A DNA stretch of 64,000 nucleotides from Telopea speciosissima (Eukaryota > Streptophyta > Magnoliopsida > Proteales > Proteaceae). A model generated the notes under the pieces. It ran no database searches. It was given only the letters and a program-made list of their open reading frames with translations, and was not told the DNA's origin. A program made the translations under genes and the position numbers. This document shows positions 43,849 to 53,936 of this stretch, piece by piece. The stretch lies in the NCBI RefSeq assembly GCF_018873765.1, contig NC_057924.1, positions 4,836,001 through 4,900,000 on the forward strand. Reading direction: 5' to 3'. Position 1 is the first letter of the stretch, and every line of letters starts with the position of its first letter.

Positions 43849-44024
43849 TTGTGTATTTCCCTCCAATTATTATATTGGCAAAGATTCTTTGGGCTGTCAG
43901 TGGAGGGTACACTAGCACTCTGTCTCTCTATTTCTCTCTGTTTCATTGTCTCATATTGGTGAGCCCCTTATAATGCTTGTTCAAAGAACCCTTTCTCTAA
44001 TCATATGGAATTGAAATAGAGAAA

Positions 44025-44195
44025 CAGTTTTCTGTCTTGGAGTATGGTCGACGCTAACACTCCCATGTATCTTAATCTCTCTCCTCCTCAAAACAAGGGG
44101 GCAAAGGTGTCTTTTCAAAAGGGAAGAAGAGAGATAGACTCATGGGACTACTGGTGTAGGCCATGCACACTCTTAGATTGAGTTCTTTTTCCCAT
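44025..44195. mobile_element. Hairpin MITE abutting CslH copy 4 exon 7 donor
   Basis: 'gtcttggagtatggtcgac' and 'aacactcccatg', against 'catgggactactgg' and 'gtaggccatgcacactctt'. Its end lies about 12 bases past the exon 7 splice donor at 44207. Family of 15950-16092. Confidence 0.65.
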
Positions 44196-44950
44196 AAAAA
44201 TATTACCGTAGGTAGGAAACTGGTGTTGGTGAAGATGGAGTAGGCTGGCAATAGACTGTAGCACAATTCAGGTAGAGAACGTAGAGCCCAAATCAATATG
44301 TAAAGATAGCCCAAGCATTGCCGGAATTGAAGCTTTCCGGTGAGGGTGCCAATGATGGGACTATTGTTGCTCCATAGAATCTCTAGTAGACCAGTGGACC
44401 ATCTCTTCATTTGGGTCAATGTCATGGGCCCAGTCACAGGTGCACACCAGAGAAATGCAGATGGGTCCGAGTCAAAATAGATGGTCTTCCAACCCTTTGT
44501 ATGAATCCTGAGTCCGGTGAGAACGTCTTCTGTTGTGGAACCGTAGACCCACCCCACCTGTTTACCCCACTGTGTGTTGTACTCGTATTCACAAGAAGCT
44601 CTGAGATAGCTGCCTTGATAGAGCTCGAAAGATCTTTCGGATGGCCCGGGTTTTCATCCATAACAAACAATACCCGACTCGTAGATTCCATAAATTCAAT
44701 GGAATTTCCAAATTCTGCTCGAAGTGCTTCGTAAGATGATTTTCCTAGCAAAAAGAAGAAAAGATTAAGTTAAATCTCTTTATCAATGGTGATGTGATAC
44801 TATGATTGGATTCTTGATTCATCGTTAATTCCCAACCTTATTGTTCATGGTCTGAAATACCCTTCTCCGGGGTCCATATCAGACGGTAGGTGTGGAGAGT
44901 AACTAGGTCCAAGAAGAAAAATGCCAATACTCCGAGAAAATAAACATCTT

Positions 44951-45614
44951 ACCTCAAGATAGGGGTGTCAATTTTGGACCGGAACCTATAACCAGACCGA
45001 AACCGTCCCGCTAGGAATCGGAAATGACCCACCCAATAGCTTATTGATCCGGATCTGGTCTTAGTGATAGGTTATTGGTTCGGCCGGATTTGGTTGGGTC
45101 CCCGGAACCGTTGGAACCAGAAGAAATGCATACACTTGAACTTGTCTTGCACAATTTTTTTTGTTTTAAAATGTTAAAAGATGATCTTTGCTATTTTAAC
45201 GTATAGTTAAAGTGACTTTTATTATATAGTTGTTGTCCAGTTACTATTAGAACAAGACCCAAGACTAAGCAAGACACTTGGCCCCTCAAATTCTAGTATT
45301 CTACCCCTCTCATATTGTTGCACATAGAGGACACACACCAGTAGTTAATGAATTGCTTTTGAAAGATTCTAGCTTGCTTGAGATTTCTAGTTCCAATGGG
45401 AAAAATGCTTTACATTTGGCTACTCAACAAGGGCATGTTTGGGCCCGATTAAAAACCGAAACCGGACCACCCATTAGTTAATGGTCCTGGATCTCAAATT
45501 TGGAACCGGTGAGCTTATTGGTCCAGATCTGGTCTTGACACCTTAGAGCCGAAACCCCTAGAGAACTGGACCGATAGCCCAGAATTGGACCAATTGACAC
45601 CCCTACCTCAAGAT
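44951..45614 (+). mobile_element. MULE-like element carrying an ankyrin-repeat gene fragment (10-bp TSD)
   Basis: Perfect direct repeats acctcaagat at 44951-44960 and 45605-45614 flank a 644-bp element with inverted ends aggggtgtcaatt and aattgacacccct. At 45311-45439 (plus) the interior encodes an ankyrin-repeat segment: RGHTPVVNELLLKD, then SNGKNALHLATQQGHV, the wording of plant ITN1/ACD6-type ankyrin proteins. No stop occurs within it, but there is no complete gene. Outside this segment the interior resembles the 'accggaacc' non-coding family. It sits in intron 6 of CslH copy 4. Confidence 0.85.
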
Positions 45615-46675
45615 TACATAATTTTCATGCAATGTTACCAATGTAATAATATCAACACGTTATGTTGACATACTATGATTGAACATATGAGATTCAGAAA
45701 AACAAAGAAGAACTACCATTAATTAAACTCATATATCTTGCTTTAGTTTCTGCCTCATCCGGTGATAGTCCATATATAACTTTCCTTCTATGAAAGCATC
45801 CTGATCCACCACATAAATACCCTTGTATTCCTGCTAATCCACGGCCCACAATCTAAGCAGAAAACGTAATGAAGTTGAAGACAATGTTAGAAAAGAAATC
45901 AAGAGAATAAAATGGCAATAATAGGTAAAATGACTCGTTGTAGTAGAACCAAGAATTGGTTTCCCAACTAGTCATCCTTTGAGATTCCATAGAATTTTTG
46001 TGGGTACAAAACAAATCCGCTTTCGCTTTCTTTCTCGAAACCAAGTACGTGACACATTGCCATGAGAACAATCTTTGGGTTGTTTGCGAACATATCACAA
46101 TCGACGTTGAACATGAAAGGGGAGTTTGTCATCACTCCTGAGACTCTGGTCTGATCATTTCAATATCGTAAGTAATATTAGGTAATTTGATTGTCTGAAT
46201 GACACATTATAAGAGTATTTAGAACATGTAATCTTCTTTTATCTGTCCTATACGGGTAAAAAAAGGTTTTTAAAAATTATTTAAAAGTGATTTACTATTA
46301 TGTCATTTTCAAGAATTCCCATTGTCTCTCACATTTTTCGAATACATATGTAAAATGATAGATTTTACTATCAATTAAAAGAAAAAATGTATTCAACTTA
46401 GAGATAAAAAATTTAGGTTACAAATTAATTGACACTTTGGAGTGTCAATACGTAAAGGGAAAATCTTGCTGTAACCAATAAGATTGTAACCTTACTTTAT
46501 TTCACCCTTTGTTTTATTTTCAAAAAGTTATTTAATGTATATTTAATGCATGGGTAAAATGGTTTTTCAAAATATTGAAAGTCATTTAATGCATATCTAA
46601 TGTAGTGACATATGAAATTACAAGATTACCCTTTTATATATTAAATAACTTTTCAAAATAAAATAGGGATTCGAC

Positions 46676-47108
46676 TCCTCTACTTCCATTCGTGGTACTT
46701 CCATCCTACTTCCAAGCTTCTACATCGGCCACATGGCAAGACAGCCATCCAACGTTTGAAAATGAAACAACTCAAAAAATTTCAAATTTTCTTCCAAAAC
46801 CTAATGAGAGCTTTGAACCGTACCTTCAACCCCTAAACAACCCAACCCAACCGACTCATAGTTCACTCAAACCAAACCCCAAACCCATCTTGTTTCAAAT
46901 CCCTAGACTATACGAAGCCCCAAACCCATCTTGTTTCTCCTCTTCATCTTCCTCCCAAAAACTCAGAGTTTCTTCACGGATGGCTCACACCTGTCCTATT
47001 TTTGCCATTTACAAGGGAAGGAGGAGTTTTTATGAAAACAACATTAAAATGTGATTAGCTCTAACATGTACGTTCACCTGTGAGTACGTGCAGATGATCC
47101 ATGTATGC
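46676..47108. mobile_element. Possible composite element in copy 4 intron 4
   Basis: Begins with a family 1 MITE arm ('attcgactcctctacttcc') and ends with half of the element seen at 31359-31525 ('catgtacgttcacctg', 'gtacgtgcagatgatcc'). In between, 46840-46985 is C/T-rich with a repeated 'ccccaaacccatcttg' and a final 'cacggatggctcac', like a gene leader. The plus frame is not recognised as any protein, and no target duplication was found. Confidence 0.4.
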
Positions 47109-47598
47109 TGTGGGCTACCCATTTAAAGAAACTTTAATAACTTGAAGTACGTAAGGGAGGGACTACAGTCTACAACGATTGATTTCCTTTGTATAAGTTC
47201 TTACCAAAACATTCATGACACCTGCTTTGAAATGATGCGGGTTCTTGGGCCGCTTCTCTCTAGACACATATACTAGGTGCGGCACCTCATCTGGACGGTG
47301 TCCCTTGTTCTCCCATATGACCTGCAAATGAAATACAAAGAACAAATGAACCCTATACTTCTAATGGTTTCAGATAGTTTTTTTTTTTGGGTTTGATTTA
47401 ATCAAGAAATGGGTTATTTACCTTGATTATGCATGGATGGTTTCTGGGATCTATATTTGAAAAAACTTCAAATTCACCAGTCAGATCACATGGAACAGAT
47501 TTCTGAGCAGCCTCTTCGATTCTTTGGTTAAGCTCTTCATATTCATTCTGTGAACTCAAAGATAGAGATGAGAGATGGGAAGATGGGAAGATATATCT

Positions 47599-47814
47599 TT
47601 ATTTGTTAGGGTTTAGGGTTTAAGCATAAGGTTACTTAAAACAATATACCCTGCATGTCAATAGGTTGCTGCCTCTAGGTAGTATTTATAAGAAAGACTA
47701 GGGTTTTAGGTTAGATGAGCATTATCCAGTGGGATCCATCACAGTCTTATTCTTTATTCAAGTAAACTTATATTAGAACATATATTAGGGTTATAGAATA
47801 TACCCAACATTATT
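47599..47814. mobile_element. Small solo LTR / TRIM-like element (206 bp) with 5-bp TSD
   Basis: TGTTAGGG...ACCCAACA at 47604-47809, flanked by ttatt at 47599-47603 and 47810-47814. The interior has 'tatttataagaaag', a TATA-like site. Copies 1, 2, 3 and 5 have no insertion here in intron 2. TG/CA ends plus a 5-bp duplication is the LTR signature; the length suggests a TRIM or SMART-type miniature LTR. Confidence 0.8.
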
Positions 47815-48727
47815 GAGCAATACAAGATACAAATAATGGAAAGAAATTAAGATCTGGAGCTGTATACTACCTTAATCTTCTTCCATTCCCTTTGGAAGTC
47901 GGACGATGAGAAATGGGAATTTGTTTTGGTGGGCTCAGTAGAAAAATACATGAAGGGGGCTCTAGCTTGAACTTCATATCTTTTGCAGAAAGGAACCCAA
48001 AGCTTTGCAAACTTAGCTGCTTCCACAAGAGAATAAAAGGTAAGAGGAGAAGCTCCATCATCAGATACATAGCAAGCTAGCTTGTGAGCTGGGTAGTCTA
48101 CAGCCAACAAGGAGAGCACAGTGTTGACAGTGATAATTGGTGGTTCAAGAACTGCATCTGTTGTTGTCACAAACATGTCCACTGGGGGTAGCTCATCACC
48201 GGCCCTATATAGAAAGAGTGGTTTTAGGTATTAAAAAAAGGAGGAGAAGAAGAAAGAAAGAAAGAAAGATCTGTTATCAATACCATTGTAAGAGGCGTTC
48301 AGGGTAAGTGGTGTAATCAACAGGAGTCCATCTAGCATTCATGGTGAGGATCCAGCAGAAGGTGAACCATGACTCGCAGAAGAATGCAAGCTTCCAAGCT
48401 ACGCCATGAACGTTGAATGATAATAGAAGATAGAAGAGGAAGAGAAGGAGGAGAAAGAAGATGATGAGGTCTAGGACTCTCTGTAGGGTGTTTCTACCAG
48501 GGATTCTCTCTTGGAGGGGAATAGAAGAGATTGGATTCGCCATGGAAAATGGAGATTGAGAATTGGGACACACAGGGTCACTTAGCAGTTAAAATCGTCC
48601 TATATATAATGGGCAAAATCCAGCTGTGAAGCTAAGTTTTCCTGCCATGCCAGTGATGCCACATGCAGCCATCATCATCATGCCTTCTCTTGTGAGAGCG
48701 GCTAGTGGCATAAGAGATCTAGCATTT

Positions 48728-48907
48728 CGACTCTTCTACTTCCGCCTGCCCCTACTGCCACGTGCGCCCCCACATACAAGCAAGGAGGAATGTACAGTCT
48801 TATCTCTGCCCAAGCGTATTGTCCGAGCAAGGGTAAGGTGGTACTTTCCGCTGCGCTTGTGTGTGGGGGTGCACGGCAATACCGGGCAGCGGAAGTAGAG
48901 AAGTCGA
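48728..48907. mobile_element. Hairpin MITE family 1 upstream of copy 4
   Basis: 'cgactcttctacttccgcct' against 'cagcggaagtagagaagtcg'; core 'caaggaggaatgtacag' and 'gggtaaggtggtac'. Confidence 0.75.
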
Positions 48908-49472
48908 ATCCAGGGAACTAATGAGCCTTTTTAAATTCTTCCAAATTTGCTTCGATGAGATAAACCGTAATCAAAACAAAATAGACCGACTCAATTGGAC
49001 CAAACCAAAACCAAAATAAAAAACAAAACAAAACCCTATTTTCCAAAAGCAAGAGATTCACGATGGGGAGTCTGGGTCTGCACATTTCGACTTCTTCCTC
49101 TCACACATTTCAAGAGCCATGGTAGAAAACAATAGAAAATAAAAGGAACCAACGATTGAAACAAAAACCATAAGGCAATTAATATAAATAGACCAACTGA
49201 TGAACTTCTAAAAATTTCAAAGAATGAATAACCAAACAACCCTTCGAGAAAAGAAGAACAGGAAAATAATATTGAGTTATGATTTAAAGTGAGTGAAATA
49301 TTCAATTACGGCACGGAATTGAGTAGAGAATACAGTTCACTTTGAAGAAAAGGTTGGATAAGATCGATGGAAATTAGGGTTTTGGTCTCAACTAACATTC
49401 AAGTACTGGTCATAAATGGTGGCGAATAGACTCAAGTCCACTGGGACCAACGTTCTGATCCAACATTCAATG

Positions 49473-49837
49473 TATGGGTGTCAAATCCTTTACGAACCGG
49501 TCAAATTGAGTGACTGTGATCGAAAAAAACCTAAATTGATTCGAACTAATTATTGTTGGATCAGTTTGATTTGGGGTATTATGTCGACAGAAATCCGCAT
49601 CGAGCATAGAAAATCGGATTGAAATCGATATGAAATGATATAAACCAATAAGAAACAGATACCAACCTAACCCAAGTGGGCTCCCTATGAAATGACCAAA
49701 CTCCCCCCTCCCCCTTCCCCACCCAACCCAACCCAACCCAACCCAACCCAAAAACACTTATTATTGATTTGGTTTGGAATTCACCCATTTTCACCTAAAT
49801 TAAATGAGACCAAACTGACTGATTGACATCCTTAGGT
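49473..49837. mobile_element. Degenerate 'gggtgtcaa' element with (cccaa)n tract
   Basis: 'atgggtgtcaaatcctttac' on the left and 'ctgattgacatcctta' on the right form weak inverted ends like 44961-45604. 49716-49752 is a (cccaa)n microsatellite. The counterpart is at 62098-62790. Confidence 0.45.
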
Positions 49838-50290
49838 TTTTTTTTGGGTAATATTGGCGCCTTTAATTCAATGATTTCGATGTTTAGATTTCAAATTCAT
49901 CCATTCTCAGCTAAAATCACCAAGTGACAATTTGTTCGTCCATTGTACTTGCCCACCTTATCTGCTTGCCGACTCACTTCCTTGGTCTTTTTGAATTGTC
50001 ATTCGTTAGAAAAAGAAAAAAAAAAATCATTTTTAAGTAAATTTACAAATTTTCCATGTTAATTACTTTCTCCTCTTCCTATCCTAAAGAATTTATGATC
50101 TCAGGAAGAGATATATACCATAATTTCTTTTCAAGTTTTACACTACAAAAGAGTTGCAGAAAAACTAACGGCCCATGGAGGAAGGTCACCCAAGAATTTG
50201 ACTCAAAACTTTGCTACAGCAATTTGAATGGGAATTAAAATTTGTGGACATGTAGAACCCAAGATCCCCTCTCACATGCATTATTGGCAC

Positions 50291-51329
50291 ATTCTTAGAA
50301 TTAACTAATCACATATATCAAGTCCACAAGCTTGCTAAAAGGGCCATCTCACATCCTTGTAAGGATTTCTGGACCATAGTTAAAACTGGAACGTGTAACT
50401 TTTTGTTGACGTGGATATATATCTTGCAAAAGGTGAGAAACACTGAAGAGACCCAGAGCAGACTCCGAGGGGGATCATCTGATGCTTAAGTCAGTCTGGT
50501 GAATAGATAATATTTTCAGAAAGGGTACGGAGAGATCGAGCAATAAGTGAAATCAAGATGCCTTTACCTGGGGTCCCCCTGTGGGCATTTATACTCGGGG
50601 TAGTTATTGAGGTGGGTGTGCATAGTTAGTAAGTTCAGGTACGATGATAATACGAGAACGGATACGTACGACAATTAATCGGCCACACGTTAATAGTTCA
50701 TTTTTCAAAAATCCAGCGCAATAAAACGTGTACGTCAATTAATTGGTACATGTTTAATATGTGTTTTAATACGGTTGCTCTGAAATAGTAAGGGAACAAA
50801 AATACGGATTTATCCTAGTAAAAATCCAGGGGAAAACTGATTTTTTTGCAACTAAATTCTAATCTTCTCATGCAAACCAATATAGCTTTCCAAAAGGAAG
50901 AAATTTCATGCATCCCAATTCTGCTGAGGTGGTAACATAAATTCCACTATGAAATAATAGACAGTAATTGATTAATCATGTAGCAATAGAGGCATCAAAA
51001 TATGAAATAGTAAACTCAATTTAGAATTTGGTATGCTTTTTAACAGAGTTATCGGATTTGGAGATATTAAACAGAGCTCTAAGAATTGGAAAGAAGAAGA
51101 AACAAAAGACAAATAGGCTTACTGGCTTAATGAAGAGAGGAGTGGACATTTTACTGACTGACTCGAAGCTTTGAAAAATGGGGTCGAACGTAACAGAGCT
51201 GTTGAAGAAAGAAAAAAACATTATATATTGACAATGCTAATCTTACAATGCATTATAGGCAATTTTGAGATGGGAGATGGGAGATGGGAGATGGGAGAGG
51301 AAAGGGTTCTCTTACAACTTACATTTAAG
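50291..51329. other. Intergenic, no gene
   Basis: No coding content recognised. 51267-51299 is a (gagatgg)n short tandem repeat. 50540-50620 has a 'gcatttatactcgggg' TATA-like patch of unknown meaning. Confidence 0.4.
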
Positions 51330-53173
51330 TGTAGACACTTGATTTTTGTCACCCCTCCCTGGCGATGATGAGACACGGAGTACCGGCGATCTCTGTCTCA
51401 GATACCAAGAAATAATAAAATAAAAAAAATAGACTGCATAAACCCCGGCCCATTGAGGTTATGGCCTGGCAGGGGCAAAATAGGAAATCACAAAAAAAGA
51501 GAGAAGAAGAAGAAATAAACTTTAAGAGGGGGAGGGTAAAAAGGTAAAAATAGAAAAGAAAAAAGGAGAGAGAATGTGTGGACTTGGCCCATGGAAAAGC
51601 CCATTGGTGCCAAGTCCATAGAGAGATGCCACATGGCATCTAAAGGGAATTCAAAAGAAAGAGGTGGGTAAAATGGGGAAAGCTTTTAAAAGAAGATATC
51701 TAAAACCTAAAAGAGAGGGGTAAAATGGGAAAGTAAAAGAAGAAAGAAAATCTAGACCTAGGTTGGGAAAGGGGTAAAACAGTAAAAGCCTAAACCCTAG
51801 ATAGGGGCTTTAAAAAGAAAAGAAAGGAATGTTTGAAAGATGGGTTTAGCCCTTAATTTCTGGCCCATAATAGGTGGGACATCGACCAAAAGGGAAGGGA
51901 TGTGGTCGGCCCGTGTAACCAATTGGGCTTGGTTTTGGTTCGGGCTTCCCATTTAATAAATTGACAAATTAGAAATGGGCTCAATTGAATTTATAAACAT
52001 GATTAAATAGTTGGGCTTTTGGAAGGTTGGGCCCATTTCTAGGTTGATATGACCGTGGCCCTCCAATGGTAATTGGCATTTAATTGGGAATTGGGTTTGG
52101 GCTTGAATTATGAGATTTTGGATTTGGGTTAATTAGGATTTTGGGTATGGGCCGTGTTCCCATTCTAGGCCCATCTGGATTTGGAGCCATTTAGCCTTGG
52201 CTTTGGTTTGGGTGTTGGCCCATTAACCTAATTTTGCTTGAGTGGGGAGTTTGGGCCCATGAGTGCACTTTAGTATTGACTTAGGATTAAGTAATAATTA
52301 TTCTCCTCCTAATTCATTTCATTTCGAATCGGGGTTAAGGGATTCCAAATGAATTTTTAAAACCTATTTTGGGTAGAATTAGAACGTGTGCGAAGGAGTG
52401 AGAATGCCCATCTAATGGCCCGAGTTGAAAATGTTACATGATGGGATCCCGTGGGACGTAGGTGTACGCTCTTGAGGATGGGGTTGGGCTAGCCCGTCAT
52501 CTAGCCCATGAGTGATCATGTTCCTTTGCTTAATCATCTTGATGTATGTTTTCTGTCTTTCATGCTCCATGCTCATTGTACTAAATTTCATGCTCCATGC
52601 TCATTGTATTATACTCCATGCTTTGTGTTTAATATGTCTTTGCATGTTAGTGTGATGCTAGTTAGTTTAATCATTTTGCATAATTATCTGCTTACACTTA
52701 GTCTAGAATAACTTAGAAATCTGGCTTAGGCTTTGAACCCCTGTACATAGCTACCTAGCCTTAGGTGCCTAGCTTAGGATGACCTAGATTTAGAATGCCT
52801 AGCTTTAGGGTTTGCAAGCCAACTCATGCAAGCAATGGTCAAAAGAAGGATGACCGGCTCTGGGCCGGGCAGACTGGGTGCCTAACACCTTCCCAGTCCG
52901 TAACCTGACACTTGCCCAATGATCTGGGTAGACCACGACCTTTATCCAATGAGTAATTAGTCTCTTCCCCAGTGGGGAACATTTGTGGGTCCTAGACCCT
53001 TTCTTGGTGGCGACTTCCTATTGACCTGTTTACCCTCTTAGGAGGGATCATGGTCATTTGCTTTAGGGTTCGTCGGCGAGATCTGGTTTTCCGGCGAGAT
53101 CCGATTCGCATCGAGAAACAACCCCTTGTCAGGGGAATTTGGATTTTTCGAAATCCATGGTTCTTACAGTAAG
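51325..53173. mobile_element. Large solo LTR (about 1.84 kb), gypsy/Tat-like ends
   Basis: Starts TGTAGACACTTGATTTTTG at 51330 and ends ATGGTTCTTACA at 53168. Flanks ttaag (51325-51329) and gtaag (53169-53173) are a near 5-bp duplication with one mismatch. The interior has 'gggtgcctaacaccttccca' and 'ttggtggcgacttcc' near the 3' end, both common in long plant Ty3-gypsy LTRs, and G-rich 'tttgggcttgaatt' segments. No gag, RT or second LTR is nearby, so it is a solo LTR. Confidence 0.75.
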
Positions 53174-53936
53174 AATCGCCTTCAGAGCTATATATGTTCA
53201 ACAATCCTGATGTTTCATCAAAAGTTCAGACTTCAAAATTCCTTCAGGTTCAACAATTTTCCTTCTTTTTTTTCCCGATGTGTAGATGATTTGTAGGAAA
53301 GAGAAGGGGTTTAGGCTGTTTAGGGTTCAACGTTTCTCATTTTTATTTGGATTTGGAAAGAGAAGTTAAAGAGATGGGAAAGAGATGGGGTTTAGGGCTG
53401 TCTTGTTTTTGAATGGGTTTAGGTTTGGGGGTTACACTCTTCTCCCATAGGGAACACTTGAAAATGACATTTGATGTCACGGACCATTTGAAATGGTTGA
53501 ACCCTCAAGCCATAACTACAAATAAATTTACATATAAAATAGATTTAGAATAGGGACCGACCTTGTAATTAAGAACAATTGATGTCTCTTCCATGATAAG
53601 ACATAACTACAAATAAGTTCACATATAAAACAATATTTTATACTTTAAAGTGGATTAATTGACCGCCTGTTGATGCTTCTATGCGTAGGGGCTACACTCT
53701 AGTCCCATAGGGAACACTTCCCCATCTTTAAATTCTAAGAAGGGTTATTTCATTGGGAATTAATTTAAATTGCATTCATGGTGGGTTCAAGAAATCATTT
53801 CCCATGCCAAAACTTATCCATTGCATGCTTACATTAACATGTGTGGGTTAGGGTTTTGCAGTAAATCTTTTCCTATCCCAAAGAAGGTGACCAGCCTTAT
53901 TCAAGTTTGAACTTTGAAGGGTACATGAGCAAAACT
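53174..53936. other. 3' flank of copy 5 with a tiny exon 8 duplicate
   Basis: 53476-53511 ('cacggaccatttgaaatggt', 'tgaaccctcaagcc') repeats about 40 bases of CslH exon 8 (54136-54172). 'cccatagggaacactt' occurs at about 53444 and about 53703. 53520-53700 is a diverged trace of the 31238-31915 repeat. No gene. Confidence 0.6.

Larger units (their letters stand above)
44207..48543 (-). pseudogene. CSLH: CslH-like copy 4, broken and missing last exon
   Basis: Exons: 48543-48284, 48204-47871, 47547-47422, 47321-47205, 46150 to about 45938, 45852-45717, 44744-44207. Exons 1-4 and 6 match the intact copies in length and frame. Lesions: exon 5 has an in-frame TAG after FYGISKDD, where the others read DDPFGNQ, plus a local 3-base insertion and a weak donor; exon 7 is 538 nt instead of 539 through a single deletion after KAAIS, so the TEDV and QMKRW motifs are out of frame; exon 8 is absent from the 3' side. 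DDG and DCD motifs remain. Introns carry a small solo LTR (intron 2), a possible composite element (intron 4) and a MULE-like element with an ankyrin fragment (intron 6). It shares about 1.7 kb of 5' flank with copy 5. Confidence 0.88.
48546..50290. repeat. 5' flank of copy 4, duplicated as 5' flank of copy 5
   Basis: Colinear with 61189-63440: a family 1 MITE (48728-48907, against 61359-61536), an A-rich block ('gataaaccgtaatcaaaac'), 'aatggtggcgaatagactca', and the stretch 'gaatttatgatctcaggaag' with 'gagttgcagaaaaacta'. Copy 5's flank has one extra MITE (62392-62663). No gene in either. Confidence 0.8.

Noticed and set aside
45278-45481. Plus frame as a free-standing ankyrin gene
   Set aside because: Only about 43 codons are ankyrin-like and they sit wholly inside a transposable element with target duplications, so it is a captured fragment.
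51325-53173. Protein-coding gene in the 1.8-kb G-rich segment
   Set aside because: Only short frames; LTR termini and flanking duplication explain it.
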